The position numbers were made by a program, and so were the translations under genes. DNA of 64,000 nucleotides from assembly GCF_001046635.1 (NCBI RefSeq), contig NZ_KQ130454.1:627501-691500 (forward strand), read 5' to 3'. Below are positions 28,182-37,728 of the stretch, piece by piece. Numbering within the stretch: position 1 is the stretch's first letter; the number at the start of each line of letters is the position of its first letter. The notes under the pieces are model-generated. The model was not told where the DNA came from, searched no databases, and saw nothing but the letters and a program-made list of their open reading frames with translations. This DNA comes from Novosphingobium barchaimii LL02. GTDB lineage: Bacteria > Pseudomonadota > Alphaproteobacteria > Sphingomonadales > Sphingomonadaceae.

Positions 28182-29778
28182 AGCGCATCAGCCCGCCGAT
28201 GAGGTTACGCGCGAAGCGGCCCAGCCCAGGAAAACCGATCGCCCGGCCCAGCGTATCGCCCACGGTGCCCGCAACCGCGCTCGCGGCGGACGCCTTGGGG
28301 CTGGCACGGCTGGTCTTGCCCTGCATCGTCTGCGCCAGGATCGACCCGGCGCTGGCCGCAGCCGCCCCTGCCGCCGCCTTTGCCACCTTGCCGCCGATGC
28401 CGTCCCACAGGCCGGGGCTCTTGCGTTCCTGCTTGCCGACTTCCTCCTTGCCCTTCACCGCCACTTCCTGCGCGGTGGCGGCAGCGTCGGCGGCCTTGGC
28501 GGCCAGCACTTCCTCGGCGCTCTCGCGGTCGATGCGGGTATCGTACTTGCCCTCTGCCGGGCTGATCGACTGGACGATGGCGCGCTCCTTGGCGTCGATG
28601 GGTCCCAGCCGCGAGCGCGGCGGCGCCACCAGCGTGCGCTGCACCACGCCCGGCGAACCATCATCGGCAAGGGTGGAAACCAGCGCCTCGCCCACCTTGA
28701 GTTCAGTGATCGCGGTCTCGACGTCGAGGTCGGGGTTGATGCGGAACGTGTCCGCCGCCGCCTTTATCGCCTTCTTGTCGCGCGGGGTGAAGGCGCGCAG
28801 CGCGTGCTGCACGCGGTTGCCCAGCTGGCCGGCGATGTCCTCGGGGATGTCGATCGGGTTCTGCGTCACGAAATACACGCCCACGCCCTTGGAACGGACC
28901 AGACGCACCACCTGCTCCACCTTGTCCGTCAACGCCTTGGGGGCATCGTCGAACAGCAGGTGCGCCTCGTCGAAGAAGAACACCAGCTTGGGCTTGTCGG
29001 GATCGCCCACTTCGGGGAGCACCTCGAACAGTTCGGACAGCAGCCACAGCAGGAAAGTGGCGTAGAGCTTGGGGCTGCGCATCAGCTTGTCGGCGGCAAG
29101 GACGTTGATGTAGCCGCGCCCCTTCTCGTCGCAGCGGATGAAGTCGGCGATCTCCAGCGCCGGTTCGCCGAAGAACTGCGCCGCGCCCTGGCTGTCGAGC
29201 GACAGGAGCTGGCGCTGGATCGTGCCGACGCTGGCCTTGGTGACATTGCCGTACTTGGCCGAAAGCTCGGAGGCATGTTCGGCGGTATAGGCCAGCATCG
29301 CCTGGAGATCCTCCAGGTCCAGCAGCAGCAGCCCCTGCTCGTCGGCATAGCGAAAGACGATGTTGAGCACGCCTTCCTGCGTGTCGTTCAGGTCCATCAG
29401 CCGGGCCAGCAGCAGCGGCCCCATTTCCGAGATGGTGGTGCGAACCGGATGCCCCTGCTCGCCGTAGATGTCCCAGAACACCGCCGGATTATCGGCGTAT
29501 CCGTAATCCGCGATGCCGATTTCCTTGGCGCGCGCTTCCAGGATCGCGGCGTTCTTGAACTGCGGGCTGCCTGCCATGCAGATGCCGGAAAGATCGCCCT
29601 TCACGTCGGCCATGAACACCGGCACCCCGGCGGCGGAGAACTGTTCGGCGATGGTCTGCAGGGTGACGGTCTTGCCGGTGCCGGTGGCGCCCGCGATCAG
29701 CCCGTGACGATTGGCGCGGCTGAGGCGAAGGACCTGCCGTTCGCCGTTACCGCCCAGTCCGAGAAAGATTTCGCTCAT
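28180..29778 (-). CDS. DUF853 (HerA-like) ATPase
   Basis: 532 residues. Walker A GATGTGKT at residues 30-37 after ANRHGLIA, Walker B in [13 protein letters not shown]. The family (YjgR in E. coli) is related to HerA/FtsK-type DNA translocases but its role is not established. The C-terminal 120 residues are Ala/Lys-rich with glycine-like membrane-prone stretches, as usual for the family. I chose the ATG at 29778 ([12 protein letters not shown]) because homologues begin there; the open frame 20 codons longer reads into non-conserved sequence. Confidence 0.9.
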   Translation of the reverse strand: MSEIFLGLGGNGERQVLRLSRANRHGLIAGATGTGKTVTLQTIAEQFSAAGVPVFMADVKGDLSGICMAGSPQFKNAAILEARAKEIGIADYGYADNPAVFWDIYGEQGHPVRTTISEMGPLLLARLMDLNDTQEGVLNIVFRYADEQGLLLLDLEDLQAMLAYTAEHASELSAKYGNVTKASVGTIQRQLLSLDSQGAAQFFGEPALEIADFIRCDEKGRGYINVLAADKLMRSPKLYATFLLWLLSELFEVLPEVGDPDKPKLVFFFDEAHLLFDDAPKALTDKVEQVVRLVRSKGVGVYFVTQNPIDIPEDIAGQLGNRVQHALRAFTPRDKKAIKAAADTFRINPDLDVETAITELKVGEALVSTLADDGSPGVVQRTLVAPPRSRLGPIDAKERAIVQSISPAEGKYDTRIDRESAEEVLAAKAADAAATAQEVAVKGKEEVGKQERKSPGLWDGIGGKVAKAAAGAAAASAGSILAQTMQGKTSRASPKASAASAVAGTVGDTLGRAIGFPGLGRFARNLIGGLMR

Positions 29779-29847
29779 CCGGCCGTCTCCAAGTTTCCCA
29801 CCGGGTGTAGCGCGATCGCGGTTGATGTCCCATGCCAAAAACGGCCC

Positions 29848-29983
29848 GTCACCCTGAACTTGTTTCAGGGTCCATCGTGCGGCTTTTCGCGGTCAGTCGG
29901 CTTTACCGAACTCCCCGCGCGGTTTGCATTCTCACCGTGCGGAATACGCGGCGCGATGGACCCTGAAACAAGTTCAGGGCGAC
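29848..29983. repeat. Inverted pair of CCCTGAA hairpin repeats, no gene inside
   Basis: Left copy 29848-29876 and right copy 29955-29983 are inverted copies of the family, with one change in the right copy (GGCGAC instead of GGTGAC). The 78 bases between contain no open frame. The boundaries TCCATCGTGCGGCTTTT and GCGGCGCGATGGA match the corresponding inner ends of the other pairs. Located between divergent DUF853 and pabBC genes. Confidence 0.85.
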
Positions 29984-30076
29984 GGGGACAAACGGACATG
30001 CCCTGATCCATGCGAACGTAAAGCCCCCCGGCACTTTGCCACCGGCCCGCAGTGCCGCTAAAGGCCGGGACAGCCT

Positions 30077-31906
30077 ATGCCAGAACCCTTCATCCTCATC
30101 GATGACGCCCGCTCCGAGGGCGCCGCCGACGCCCGGCTCTACCGCGCGCCGCTGGAAACCGTCGTCGCGGTGCGGGGGGACGAGGTCGCCGCCGCGCTGG
30201 AGCGTATCGAAACGCTGGTCCGCGCGGGCCGCCATGTGGCAGGCTACATCGCCTACGAAGCAGGGCTGGCGCTGGAGCCGCGCCTTGCGCACCTGCTCCC
30301 CACGCGCACCGGCGCGGGCGGGCCGCTGCTGTGGTTCGGGGCGTTTGACGGCTACGAGACGATCCCCGCCGCAGCAATGCCGCAGTGGCTGGCTGACAAC
30401 GCCGGTTCCGCCGCCCCGGCGATCGGCCCGCTGGAACCCCAGGTCGAATTCGCCGCTTACCGGCGGGCCTTCGATACCCTCCACGCCGCGATCGAGGCGG
30501 GGGACATCTACCAGGCGAACCTTACCTTCCCGCTGGCCGGACCGTGGCGCGGCGATCCGCTGGCGCTTTACGCCGCGATCCGGCCCAATGCGGCGGCGGG
30601 CTATGGCGGGGTGATCCACGACGGCGCCCATTGGCACCTCAGCTTCTCGCCCGAGCTGTTCTTTTCCGCGCGCGCCGGCACGATCCGGGTCAAGCCGATG
30701 AAGGGCACCCGCCCGCGCGGCCGCACCCCGCAGGAAGACGCGGCCCTGCGCGCCGATCTTGCCGCCAGCCCCAAGGACCGGGCCGAAAACCTGATGATCC
30801 TCGACCTGATGCGCAACGACCTGTCGCGCGTGGCGCAGGCGGGCAGCGTTCAGGCCCTCAGCCCTTTCAGCGTCGAAACCTATCCCACCGTCCACCAGAT
30901 GGTCTCCACCGTCGAGGCGCGGCTTGCCCCTCAAACCGGCGCGGTGGACGTCCTGCGCGCGCTGTTCCCCTGCGGTTCGATCACCGGCGCGCCCAAGATC
31001 CGGGCGATGGAACTGATCGCCGAAGTGGAAGGCTTCCCGCGCGGTGTCTATTGCGGTTCCATCGGCTACATCGAACCCTCTGGCGATGCGGCGTTCAATG
31101 TGGCAATCCGCACCTTGCGCCTCTCGTCCGACAGGAATGGCGGCGCAGGCGGCGGTAGAGCGGTCCTCGGGGTAGGATCGGCGATCGTCGCGGATTCTGA
31201 GGCGCTTCCCGAGTGGCGGGAGTGCCTGGTCAAAGGGGGTTTCGTGCGAGAGTCGGCAGTTCGAGCGTCTGGAGGGGCCATCTCGCCCGCCAGCTTCGAC
31301 CTCATCGAGACGATGTGCTTCACGCCCGAGGCTGGCATCGCCCTTCTCGAACTTCACCTTGAAAGGATCAGCGCGAGCGCGGTCACGCTGGGCTTCGGGT
31401 TCGACCGCCACGGCGTGCGCAATGCGATCCAGGCCCTGTGCTTCGACGCTGAAAAGCCTTCCAAGCTGCGTCTGGTGGTGGGCCGTACCGGCGCGTTTTC
31501 GCTGGAACTGGCGCAGGTGCCGCCGGCTTTGTCCGAACCAGCCAGCGCCGCCGTACTGCGCCTGCCGGTGGACAGCGGTGACTGGCGACTGGCCCACAAG
31601 ACCAGCGACCGCGGTTTTTACGACAAGGGCCTCACCCTTGCCAAAGCCGCCGGCGCCGACGAGGCGATCCTGCTGCGCGACGACGGGCTGGTCACCGAAG
31701 GGTGCTTCACCAACATCTTCGTGGAGCGCGATGGCACTCTGCTGACCCCGCCCGCAAGCCTCGGCCTTTTGCCCGGCGTACTGCGCCGCTCGCTGCTGGA
31801 TTCCGGCCGGGCAAGCGAGGCGGAGCTGACGCTGGACGATCTGGCAGGGGGCTTCCTGATCGGCAACGCCCTGCGCGGCTTGATGCCCGCCCGGCTGCTC
31901 GCCTGA
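30077..31906 (+). CDS. pabB: Fused aminodeoxychorismate synthase (PabB) and aminodeoxychorismate lyase (PabC)
   Basis: 609 residues joining two steps of p-aminobenzoate synthesis for folate. Residues about 1-390 are the chorismate-binding PabB part, with SFSPELFF, MKGTRPRGRT, ENLMILDLMRNDLSRVA and the substrate motif GSITGAPKIRAMELI. Residues about 400-609 are a class IV aminotransferase fold (PabC) with ELHLERISASA and the PLP lysine Lys508 in LAHKTSDRG, ending GVLRRSLL. The glutaminase subunit PabA is not in the window. The fusion is known in several proteobacteria. The aminotransferase gene follows with a one-base overlap. Confidence 0.93.
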   Translation: MPEPFILIDDARSEGAADARLYRAPLETVVAVRGDEVAAALERIETLVRAGRHVAGYIAYEAGLALEPRLAHLLPTRTGAGGPLLWFGAFDGYETIPAAAMPQWLADNAGSAAPAIGPLEPQVEFAAYRRAFDTLHAAIEAGDIYQANLTFPLAGPWRGDPLALYAAIRPNAAAGYGGVIHDGAHWHLSFSPELFFSARAGTIRVKPMKGTRPRGRTPQEDAALRADLAASPKDRAENLMILDLMRNDLSRVAQAGSVQALSPFSVETYPTVHQMVSTVEARLAPQTGAVDVLRALFPCGSITGAPKIRAMELIAEVEGFPRGVYCGSIGYIEPSGDAAFNVAIRTLRLSSDRNGGAGGGRAVLGVGSAIVADSEALPEWRECLVKGGFVRESAVRASGGAISPASFDLIETMCFTPEAGIALLELHLERISASAVTLGFGFDRHGVRNAIQALCFDAEKPSKLRLVVGRTGAFSLELAQVPPALSEPASAAVLRLPVDSGDWRLAHKTSDRGFYDKGLTLAKAAGADEAILLRDDGLVTEGCFTNIFVERDGTLLTPPASLGLLPGVLRRSLLDSGRASEAELTLDDLAGGFLIGNALRGLMPARLLA

Positions 31907-33072
31907 TGCATATCTCCGCCGCCCTCTCCCGCATTGCCCCGTCGCAGACGACCGCGATGACCGACCGCGCCACCCAGCTGCGCGAGGCAGGCCGCGACAT
32001 CATCTCGCTTTCGGTGGGCGAGCCGGATTTCGCCACCCCGCCCCATGTGCTGGACGCCGCCAAGGCCGCGCTCGACGGGGGTGACACCAAATACACACCC
32101 GTCGGCGGCACCTCGCGCCTCAAGCAGGCCGCCGCGCTGCACTTCGCCCGCGACCTCGGGATCGAGGTTCCCACCTCGCAGGTAACCGTCAGCGCGGGCG
32201 GCAAGCAGGCGATCTTCCACGCCATGCTCGCCACCGTAAGTGAAGGCGACGAAGCCATCGTCCCCGCGCCGTGGTGGGTCAGCTATCCGGAAATCATCCG
32301 CTTCGCCGGCGGCAAGGTCGTGCCGCTGCACACCCACGCCAAGGACAACTTCCGCTTCACCGCCGCCGACCTCGAAGCCCAGATCGGCCCGCGCACGCAG
32401 TGGCTGCTGCTCAACAGCCCCGGCAATCCGACCGGCGCCTGCTACCCGGCCGAGATGCTGCTGGGCATCGGCGAAGTGCTGCGCCATCACCCGCGCATCC
32501 TGATCCTGTCGGACGATATCTACGCGCCGATCAACTACACCGGCGCGCGCCACGCCACGCTGGCGAACCTGTGCCCCGACCTTGCCGACCGCATCCTGAC
32601 GATCTCCGGCGTTTCCAAAAGCCACGCGATGACCGGCTTTCGTATCGGCGTGGCCGCCGGGCCGGAATGGCTCATCAAGGCGATGGAGCGGCTGCAGTCG
32701 CATTCCTCGGGCAATCCCTGTTCGATCAGCCAAGCCGCAGCCGTCGCCGCGTTCGAGGGACCGCAGGAATTCCTGGCCGAGTGGTGCGAGCGCTTCCGCG
32801 CCCGGCGCGATCTGGTGGTCGGCGCGATCAACGCGATTCCCGGCCTCTCGACCCCGACGCCCGACGGTGCGTTCTACTGCATGGTCGATGCCGCCCCGCT
32901 TATGGAGCGTTTCGGCGACGACGCGAAACTGGCGCTGCACCTGCTCGACCACGGCGTCGCCATCGTTCCGGCTTCCGCCTTCGGCCACCGCGACGGCTTC
33001 CGCATCAGCTTCGCTGCCGACGAGGCCAAGCTGGTCGAAGCCTGCAGGCGCATCGCGCAGGCCGTGGCTTAA
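31906..33072 (+). CDS. Class I PLP-dependent aminotransferase (aspartate aminotransferase-like)
   Basis: 388 residues. Fold-type I aminotransferase with SVGEPDFATP near the N-terminus, NSPGNPTGACY, the PLP lysine Lys238 in ISGVSKSHAMTGFRIG, and the substrate-binding Arg in GFRISFA near the end. The subgroup resembles aspartate/aromatic aminotransferases (AspC/AatA group Ib); substrate not certain. ATG overlaps the stop of pabBC in TGATG, so it is in the same operon. Confidence 0.92.
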   Translation: MHISAALSRIAPSQTTAMTDRATQLREAGRDIISLSVGEPDFATPPHVLDAAKAALDGGDTKYTPVGGTSRLKQAAALHFARDLGIEVPTSQVTVSAGGKQAIFHAMLATVSEGDEAIVPAPWWVSYPEIIRFAGGKVVPLHTHAKDNFRFTAADLEAQIGPRTQWLLLNSPGNPTGACYPAEMLLGIGEVLRHHPRILILSDDIYAPINYTGARHATLANLCPDLADRILTISGVSKSHAMTGFRIGVAAGPEWLIKAMERLQSHSSGNPCSISQAAAVAAFEGPQEFLAEWCERFRARRDLVVGAINAIPGLSTPTPDGAFYCMVDAAPLMERFGDDAKLALHLLDHGVAIVPASAFGHRDGFRISFAADEAKLVEACRRIAQAVA

Positions 33073-33120
33073 AGCTGAGGTGGCAGGCCCGGCACCCCTC
33101 TCCTTGCCCCCCAACACCCC

Positions 33121-33208
33121 GTCACCCTGAACTCGTTTCAGGGTCCATCGTGCCGATCAAATGGGGGAGTGAACCGTGAGATGGACCCTGAAACAAGTTC
33201 AGGGTGAC
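33121..33208. repeat. Inverted pair of CCCTGAA hairpin repeats, shortest spacing
   Basis: Left copy 33121-33149 (loop CTCGT in place of CTTGT) and right copy 33180-33208. Only 30 bases lie between them. They occupy most of the gap between the aminotransferase and pseudouridine synthase genes; the remainder of 33073-33347 is the leader of the latter. Confidence 0.85.
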
Positions 33209-33347
33209 GACTGCGGGTGACGATTGCGGACGGTAATTGTCGATGTCGGTCCGCTCTTCGATCCGCCCCCAATTTGAACGGGGGCAGACTTTCGGAAAGG
33301 TCGCGCCTAAAGAAGCGCCATCAACGCATTTGGAAAAAAGACGTACA

Positions 33348-34043
33348 ATGGAACTGGACATCCTCTTCGAGGACGGCGAGGCGCTCGTCATCGACAAGCC
33401 CGGCGGCCTGCCGCTCGACCAGCCGCGCGCAGGCGGGCCCTGCCTCGAAGACCGGCTGGACGAGCTGAAGCTGGGCTTCCAGCGCCAGCCCTTCCCCGTC
33501 CACCGGCTGGACCGCGACACTTCTGGCTGCCTGCTGCTGGCCCGCAATCCCAAGGCGCTCAAGCGCTACTCCGCCGCCTTCGAGGAACGCACGGTGGAAA
33601 AGCGCTACCTCGGCGTGGTCGCGGGCGAAGTCGCGGATGAGGAGGGCACGATCGACCTCGCACTGTCCAAGATCAGTTCCATCACCGATGGCTGGCGCAT
33701 GATCCCGGCGCGCAAGGGCAAGCCCTCGGTCACGCACTGGCGCAAGCTGGAAGTGCAAGGTGGCCTGACGCTGGTGGAGTTCCGCCCGGAAACCGGCCGT
33801 ACCCACCAGATCCGCGTCCACGCGGCATCGGGCCTGGGCTTCGCGCTGCTGGGCGATCCGATCTACGGCGACGGCGCCGACACCCCGCACGGCGCGCGCC
33901 GCACGATGCTCCACGCCGCCGGTCTCACCGTCCCGCGCACGGGCGACAAGGCGCCGATCGTGGCGGTCGCTCCGATGCCCGCGGATTTCGTCGCACTGGG
34001 CTTCACGCCCGAAGCGGCGCCGGACCACGAGCCGGATGAATGA
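33348..34043 (+). CDS. RluA-family RNA pseudouridine synthase
   Basis: 231 residues. Catalytic Asp55 lies in VHRLDRDTSG, followed by LLLARNPKALK, and FRPETGRTHQIRVH towards the C-terminus. It lacks an S4 domain and is of the short RluA/TruC-like kind, so the RNA target (23S rRNA or tRNA) cannot be named. I chose the ATG at 33348 after GGAAAAAAG; it gives the family's usual start (ILFEDGEALVIDKPGG). The next gene overlaps its end by eight bases. Confidence 0.92.
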   Translation: MELDILFEDGEALVIDKPGGLPLDQPRAGGPCLEDRLDELKLGFQRQPFPVHRLDRDTSGCLLLARNPKALKRYSAAFEERTVEKRYLGVVAGEVADEEGTIDLALSKISSITDGWRMIPARKGKPSVTHWRKLEVQGGLTLVEFRPETGRTHQIRVHAASGLGFALLGDPIYGDGADTPHGARRTMLHAAGLTVPRTGDKAPIVAVAPMPADFVALGFTPEAAPDHEPDE

Positions 34044-34443
34044 GGTCATAGACCGCGCGCAGGCGCTCGCGACCGAGAGCTTCATCGCCTCGACCGGGCC
34101 GGGCGGGCAGAACGTCAACAAAGTGGCGACCGCCTGCCAGCTCAGGCTGGACTGCTATGCCCTGCGCCTCAGCCCCGAGGTGTTCGCGCGGCTCAAGGAA
34201 CTGGCCGGCAGCCGCATGACCCTGCGCGGCGAACTGGTGTTTACCGCACGCCGCTTCCGCACCCAGGAAGCCAACCGCGCCGATGCCCGCGAACGCATGG
34301 TGGAGCTTCTGACAGAAGCGCACAAATTCCCGGAAAAGCGCGCCAAAAGCCGCCTCAACCGGATCGGCAAGGAACAGCGGATCAAGGGCAAGAAGCTGCG
34401 CGGCTCGGTCAAGGCCGGGCGCGGCAAGGTCAGCTTCGACTGA
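34036..34443 (+). CDS. arfB: Alternative ribosome-rescue factor ArfB (YaeJ-like)
   Basis: 135 residues. The release-factor-like peptidyl-tRNA hydrolase domain carries the catalytic GGQ at 23-25 in STGPGGQNVNKVAT. The C-terminus is basic (GKEQRIKGKKLRGSVKAGRGK), the tail that reads an empty mRNA channel on stalled ribosomes. It frees nonstop ribosomes without tmRNA. It overlaps the pseudouridine synthase gene by eight bases and is probably co-translated. Confidence 0.94.
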   Translation: MNEVIDRAQALATESFIASTGPGGQNVNKVATACQLRLDCYALRLSPEVFARLKELAGSRMTLRGELVFTARRFRTQEANRADARERMVELLTEAHKFPEKRAKSRLNRIGKEQRIKGKKLRGSVKAGRGKVSFD

Positions 34444-34454
34444 TCTTGAGGGCT

Positions 34455-34664
34455 TCAGGGCGCCTTCGCGTCTTTCGGAGCCGAGGGCTGGAGCGCTGCG
34501 GCCGGGGGCCTGCGCTCATCCAGCATGGCAGCGGCTTCGTCGAGCGCGCGTGCCTCGCCCATGGTGACGCCGCCCGGGCCCGGCGCGGTATCGGGCTTGG
34601 AACAGCCGCCCAGCGCCAGCATGGCCGGAATCAGGCTGAGGAAGATCAGGCGGGCCTTTTTCAT
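34455..34664 (-). CDS. Small predicted lipoprotein
   Basis: 69 residues starting KKARLIFLSLIPAML then ALGGC, a lipobox with Cys near residue 21. The mature part is short, Ala/Pro-rich and contains GEARALDEAAAMLDERR. It is likely an outer- or inner-membrane lipoprotein of unknown function. The start at 34664 is preceded by the purine-rich GGATGGGGG. It is on the minus strand, convergent with arfB. Confidence 0.7.
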   Translation of the reverse strand: MKKARLIFLSLIPAMLALGGCSKPDTAPGPGGVTMGEARALDEAAAMLDERRPPAAALQPSAPKDAKAP

Positions 34665-34702
34665 CCCCCATCCATAGCCCGGAGCGCGCCCGCGCGAAAG
34701 CG

Positions 34703-35149
34703 TCAGGCGTCGATCACCCGGGTATGCGGGTGATGCTTGTCGAGATGCTTGCGGATGATCTTGAGATTGCGGCTGTTCGACCGGAACAGGAAGTCGAACA
34801 GGTCGCCCGCCACGGGGATCGCGCCCAGCACAGTGTCGAACCCGACATTGGCGGTCATGCGCGCCAGCTGCCACTTCGACATGCCCAGATTGCGCGCCTC
34901 CCACACCAGGTAAAGGCCCATTGCTCCCGAGATCAGGTCACCGGCGATCGGCACCAGCCCGACAACGGCATCCAGGCCGAGCTTGCGGTTGATGCCCGGC
35001 ACCGTAAAGGCACGCTCCAGCACATGTTCCAGCGCCTCCACCCGGCGGCGGATGGCCACGGGGTCAGTGCCGAGCGGAAAGTCCAATTCCATCCGCTTGG
35101 CGGACCGGGGAGTGGATTGAGGTCCTGTGACCAAAGCCTTGCCTCTCAT
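34703..35149 (-). CDS. DUF4112 membrane protein
   Basis: 148 residues with two hydrophobic repeats that each contain IPVAGD or IAGD (VGLVPIAGDLISGAMGLYLV and LGAIPVAGDLFDFLF), which mark the DUF4112 family. The C-terminus KIIRKHLDKHHP is basic. Function unknown. An internal ATG at 35092 (MELDFPLGTD) would remove 19 unconserved residues and may be the real start. Lies 28 bases after the solute-binding protein gene on the same strand. Confidence 0.82.
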   Translation of the reverse strand: MRGKALVTGPQSTPRSAKRMELDFPLGTDPVAIRRRVEALEHVLERAFTVPGINRKLGLDAVVGLVPIAGDLISGAMGLYLVWEARNLGMSKWQLARMTANVGFDTVLGAIPVAGDLFDFLFRSNSRNLKIIRKHLDKHHPHTRVIDA

Positions 35150-35177
35150 CGAGCCGCGGCCACCAGAGCCGCTAAGC

Positions 35178-36674
35178 CTATTTGGGGAGCCAGGACAGGG
35201 GCATCAAGGGATGCCATCCCCACGCATTCGCCGCGAAGCCGTCGACACTGCCGCGCACCAGCGACCAGCGGATCGGTGTGCCGAAGGGAATGAAGACATT
35301 GCTGGCGGTCAGTTCGGCCTCTGCCTCGGTCAGCAGCGCTGCCCGCTCTACCGGTGTCGCGGCATTCGCCGCCTCGGCAATGCGGGAATCCGCATCCTGA
35401 GAGCACAGTCCCCGCCCGTCCCGGCACGAGAGCCGGTTGAGATACCAGGCCGCACGGGGATAGCGCGCCACATCGTCCACCAGTGCAAGGTCAGCGCCGT
35501 CCGCCTCGGGTGCTCGCTCCAGTTTAACCCCGATGGCAGCGAAATCGGCAAGGAGGCGGTTGAACAGCAGCTGCGATCCCCCGCCCTGCGGCAACCAGAC
35601 ATGCAGGCGCACAGGCCCCTCATCCGCCGGAACCGTCGCGCCCGGAGGCGGACGCCAGGCCCGAACGCGGGCCGCGGCCACCGCGCGGCGGTCTTCCAGC
35701 GACTGTTCTGCCCAGCGCTCGCCGATGGTGCCCAGATCGCCGTCGAGGCTGGGCGTGACGATCCGCGTCGTCGCAGACCAGCCACCCACACCGAAAGGTG
35801 CGATCAGGGCGGGCCGGTCGATCGCCATGGCCAGCGCCTCGCGGTTGGCCGGTTCGGCCAGGAAACCCTTGTCGGTCATCACCTGAAGGCCGAACAGTCC
35901 GACCACGGGGTCAAGCTGGATGGTGCCGCGCAGGATGCCCACCGAGCGGGTCAGCATGAAGTCCTGGATGCGCCCGCCAAGCACCAGGTCAACCTCACCG
36001 TCGTTGAACGCGGCAACGGCAGCGGGCCCCGGCAGCGCGCGAAGCTGAATCTTGCGGGTGCGTTCGGCCCAGTCCTCGATCCCCGGCAGGCCCAGCCGCG
36101 AAGGCTCGATGGGGGTGAGCGCGGCCAGCTTGCCGTTCCGCGCCAACGTCATCGAACCGCCGCCCTTGTTGCCATGCTCCAGACCCAGTTCGGGCTGGGC
36201 GAGCAGTTGCAGCAGGTAGGGCATCGGGCGGTTCAGACGGATTTCGATCACGCGCCCCGCCATGGCCCGGATTTCGTCGATGCCGCCCAGGTCGAGCGCC
36301 AGCGGCGTATTGTCCATCGTCTTGAGCGCGGCACGGATCGCCTTGCGTGCCGATTCGGCGGTCAGCGGGTCGCCATTTTCCCAATTCCCCTCTCGCAGGC
36401 GGAAAATGTAGCTCTGCCCATCGTCGGTGACGATCCAGCGGTCGGCCAGAGCCGGGATGACCCGTCCCGCCTCATCAAAGGCGACAAGGCCCTCCACCGT
36501 CGCCGCTCGCACCAGTTGGCCGGCGGCAGCCCGGGGAGTGTCGTCCGCGAACGGATCCTCCGCGCTGCCCACAACGGCGACACCGAAGGCCGAATTGTCA
36601 TAGGAACTGCAGGATACGAGCGAGAGCCCGGCCAGAACGGCCATAAGCCTCACTGGAGGGCGCTTGGTGAGCAT
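35178..36674 (-). CDS. Family 5 extracellular solute-binding lipoprotein
   Basis: 498 residues. A lipoprotein signal (RLMAVLAGLSLVSC, Cys near 22) precedes a DppA/OppA-like peptide-binding fold: LVRAATVEGLVAFDE, IPALADRWIVTDDGQSYIF and FRLREGNWENGDPLTAE. Normally such proteins deliver peptides or other solutes to an ABC permease. No permease or ATPase gene is nearby, so it is an orphan receptor or uses a distant transporter. It heads a minus-strand cluster with DUF4112 and the small lipoprotein. Confidence 0.86.
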   Translation of the reverse strand: MLTKRPPVRLMAVLAGLSLVSCSSYDNSAFGVAVVGSAEDPFADDTPRAAAGQLVRAATVEGLVAFDEAGRVIPALADRWIVTDDGQSYIFRLREGNWENGDPLTAESARKAIRAALKTMDNTPLALDLGGIDEIRAMAGRVIEIRLNRPMPYLLQLLAQPELGLEHGNKGGGSMTLARNGKLAALTPIEPSRLGLPGIEDWAERTRKIQLRALPGPAAVAAFNDGEVDLVLGGRIQDFMLTRSVGILRGTIQLDPVVGLFGLQVMTDKGFLAEPANREALAMAIDRPALIAPFGVGGWSATTRIVTPSLDGDLGTIGERWAEQSLEDRRAVAAARVRAWRPPPGATVPADEGPVRLHVWLPQGGGSQLLFNRLLADFAAIGVKLERAPEADGADLALVDDVARYPRAAWYLNRLSCRDGRGLCSQDADSRIAEAANAATPVERAALLTEAEAELTASNVFIPFGTPIRWSLVRGSVDGFAANAWGWHPLMPLSWLPK

Positions 36675-36740
36675 GTCGCACCGAGTAATCCATTTCGCCC
36701 GCCCCGCAAATGGCGGATCGGGAAATTTCGCGTGGCAGGA

Positions 36741-37106
36741 TCAGATCTTGCGCAGAACCGCGCTGCTGGCCATCCGCGCTTCATGGTTGCGCATGAACTC
36801 GGGGGTCGGGTCCTCGGCCTTGCCGACAGGCGCGCGGGCGAGGCGCGGATCGATATCTTTGGCGAAGGCGACGCCGAACCGGCTATCCTGCACCCAGGCG
36901 ACCGATCCCTCGATCCAGCCAATATTACGGATGCTCACCTGAACGACGGTGCCGCGCACGACGCGCACGGCTCCTTCGCCCATCATGCCCCCGGCGGACA
37001 GGTTGCGGACCTTGATGCGGAATTCTCCGTCAAGTCCGTCGACGCGCAAGTCAGCCATGAGGAACAGGCTGTCGCGCGCGATCTGCCGATTTTCACCTTC
37101 GTTCAT
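36741..37106 (-). CDS. PilZ-domain protein
   Basis: 121 residues, a lone PilZ domain. The c-di-GMP-binding pattern is visible: RQIAR near residues 7-11 and VRNLSAGGM near 34-42. It probably binds c-di-GMP and acts on motility, secretion or envelope synthesis. No adjacent diguanylate cyclase. The ATG at 37106 follows CGGACGGAG. Confidence 0.85.
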   Translation of the reverse strand: MNEGENRQIARDSLFLMADLRVDGLDGEFRIKVRNLSAGGMMGEGAVRVVRGTVVQVSIRNIGWIEGSVAWVQDSRFGVAFAKDIDPRLARAPVGKAEDPTPEFMRNHEARMASSAVLRKI

Positions 37107-37269
37107 GCGCTCCGTCCGGCTTCGATTGCGCTTTGTTTGCGGCCAGGTCGTTTGCGACCGGCGCCCGCAAAATAGCGCGCCTCAGCCTCGATTCCTAGCC
37201 GACAATGGCAAACAAAGGCTTAATGACCCGGCCGAGGCTAACCCTGCGGCCGGGTCCAAAACCGAAATG

Positions 37270-37728
37270 TCAGTCGTCCCGCGAGACTTTCTCGCGGCGC
37301 TCGTGCGCTTCCTGCGCTTCTACCGTCATCGTCGCGATGGGGCGTGCTTCCAGTCGCCCAAGGCCGATCGGCTCGCCAGTGACTTCGCAATAGCCGTATT
37401 CGCCTTCTTCGATGCGGCGCATGGCCGAATCGATCTTGGCGATCAGCTTGCGCTGACGGTCGCGGGTACGCAGTTCGATCCCCCAGTCGGTCTCGCTTGA
37501 CGCACGGTCGTTGAGATCGGCATCGCGGATCGGACCATCCTGCAACTGTTGCAAGGTGCCTGCAGACGCTTCGAGGATCGAGCGCTTCCAGGCCATAAGC
37601 AGCTTGCGGAAATAATCCTGCTGCGCATCGTTCATGTATTCTTCGTCGGCGGTGGCAATATAAGCCCCGCCTATGGCACGCTTTGCTTTTGCCAGTACAT
37701 CGATTTCGTCAATTAGGGCCGTTGCCAT
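37270..37728 (-). CDS. dksA: DksA-type RNA polymerase-binding regulator lacking the zinc cysteines
   Basis: 152 residues. DksA modulates transcription of stable RNA genes with ppGpp from the secondary channel of RNA polymerase. The coiled coil with AEEYMN-like DEEYMNDAQQDYFRKLL and DLNDRASSETDWGIELRTRDR matches alphaproteobacterial DksA. The zinc finger of the E. coli protein has four Cys; here only one remains, in EYGYCEVTGEPIGLGRLEARP. This is the usual alphaproteobacterial variant. I chose the ATG at 37728 (ATALIDEIDVL), where homologues start. Confidence 0.93.
   Translation of the reverse strand: MATALIDEIDVLAKAKRAIGGAYIATADEEYMNDAQQDYFRKLLMAWKRSILEASAGTLQQLQDGPIRDADLNDRASSETDWGIELRTRDRQRKLIAKIDSAMRRIEEGEYGYCEVTGEPIGLGRLEARPIATMTVEAQEAHERREKVSRDD

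Noticed and set aside
30077-31906. Anthranilate synthase component I
   Set aside because: The C-terminal class IV aminotransferase (PabC) domain with its PLP lysine points to p-aminobenzoate, not tryptophan, synthesis.
34036-34443. Peptide chain release factor 1 or 2
   Set aside because: It has the GGQ domain but no codon-recognition domain and has the basic tail of ArfB.
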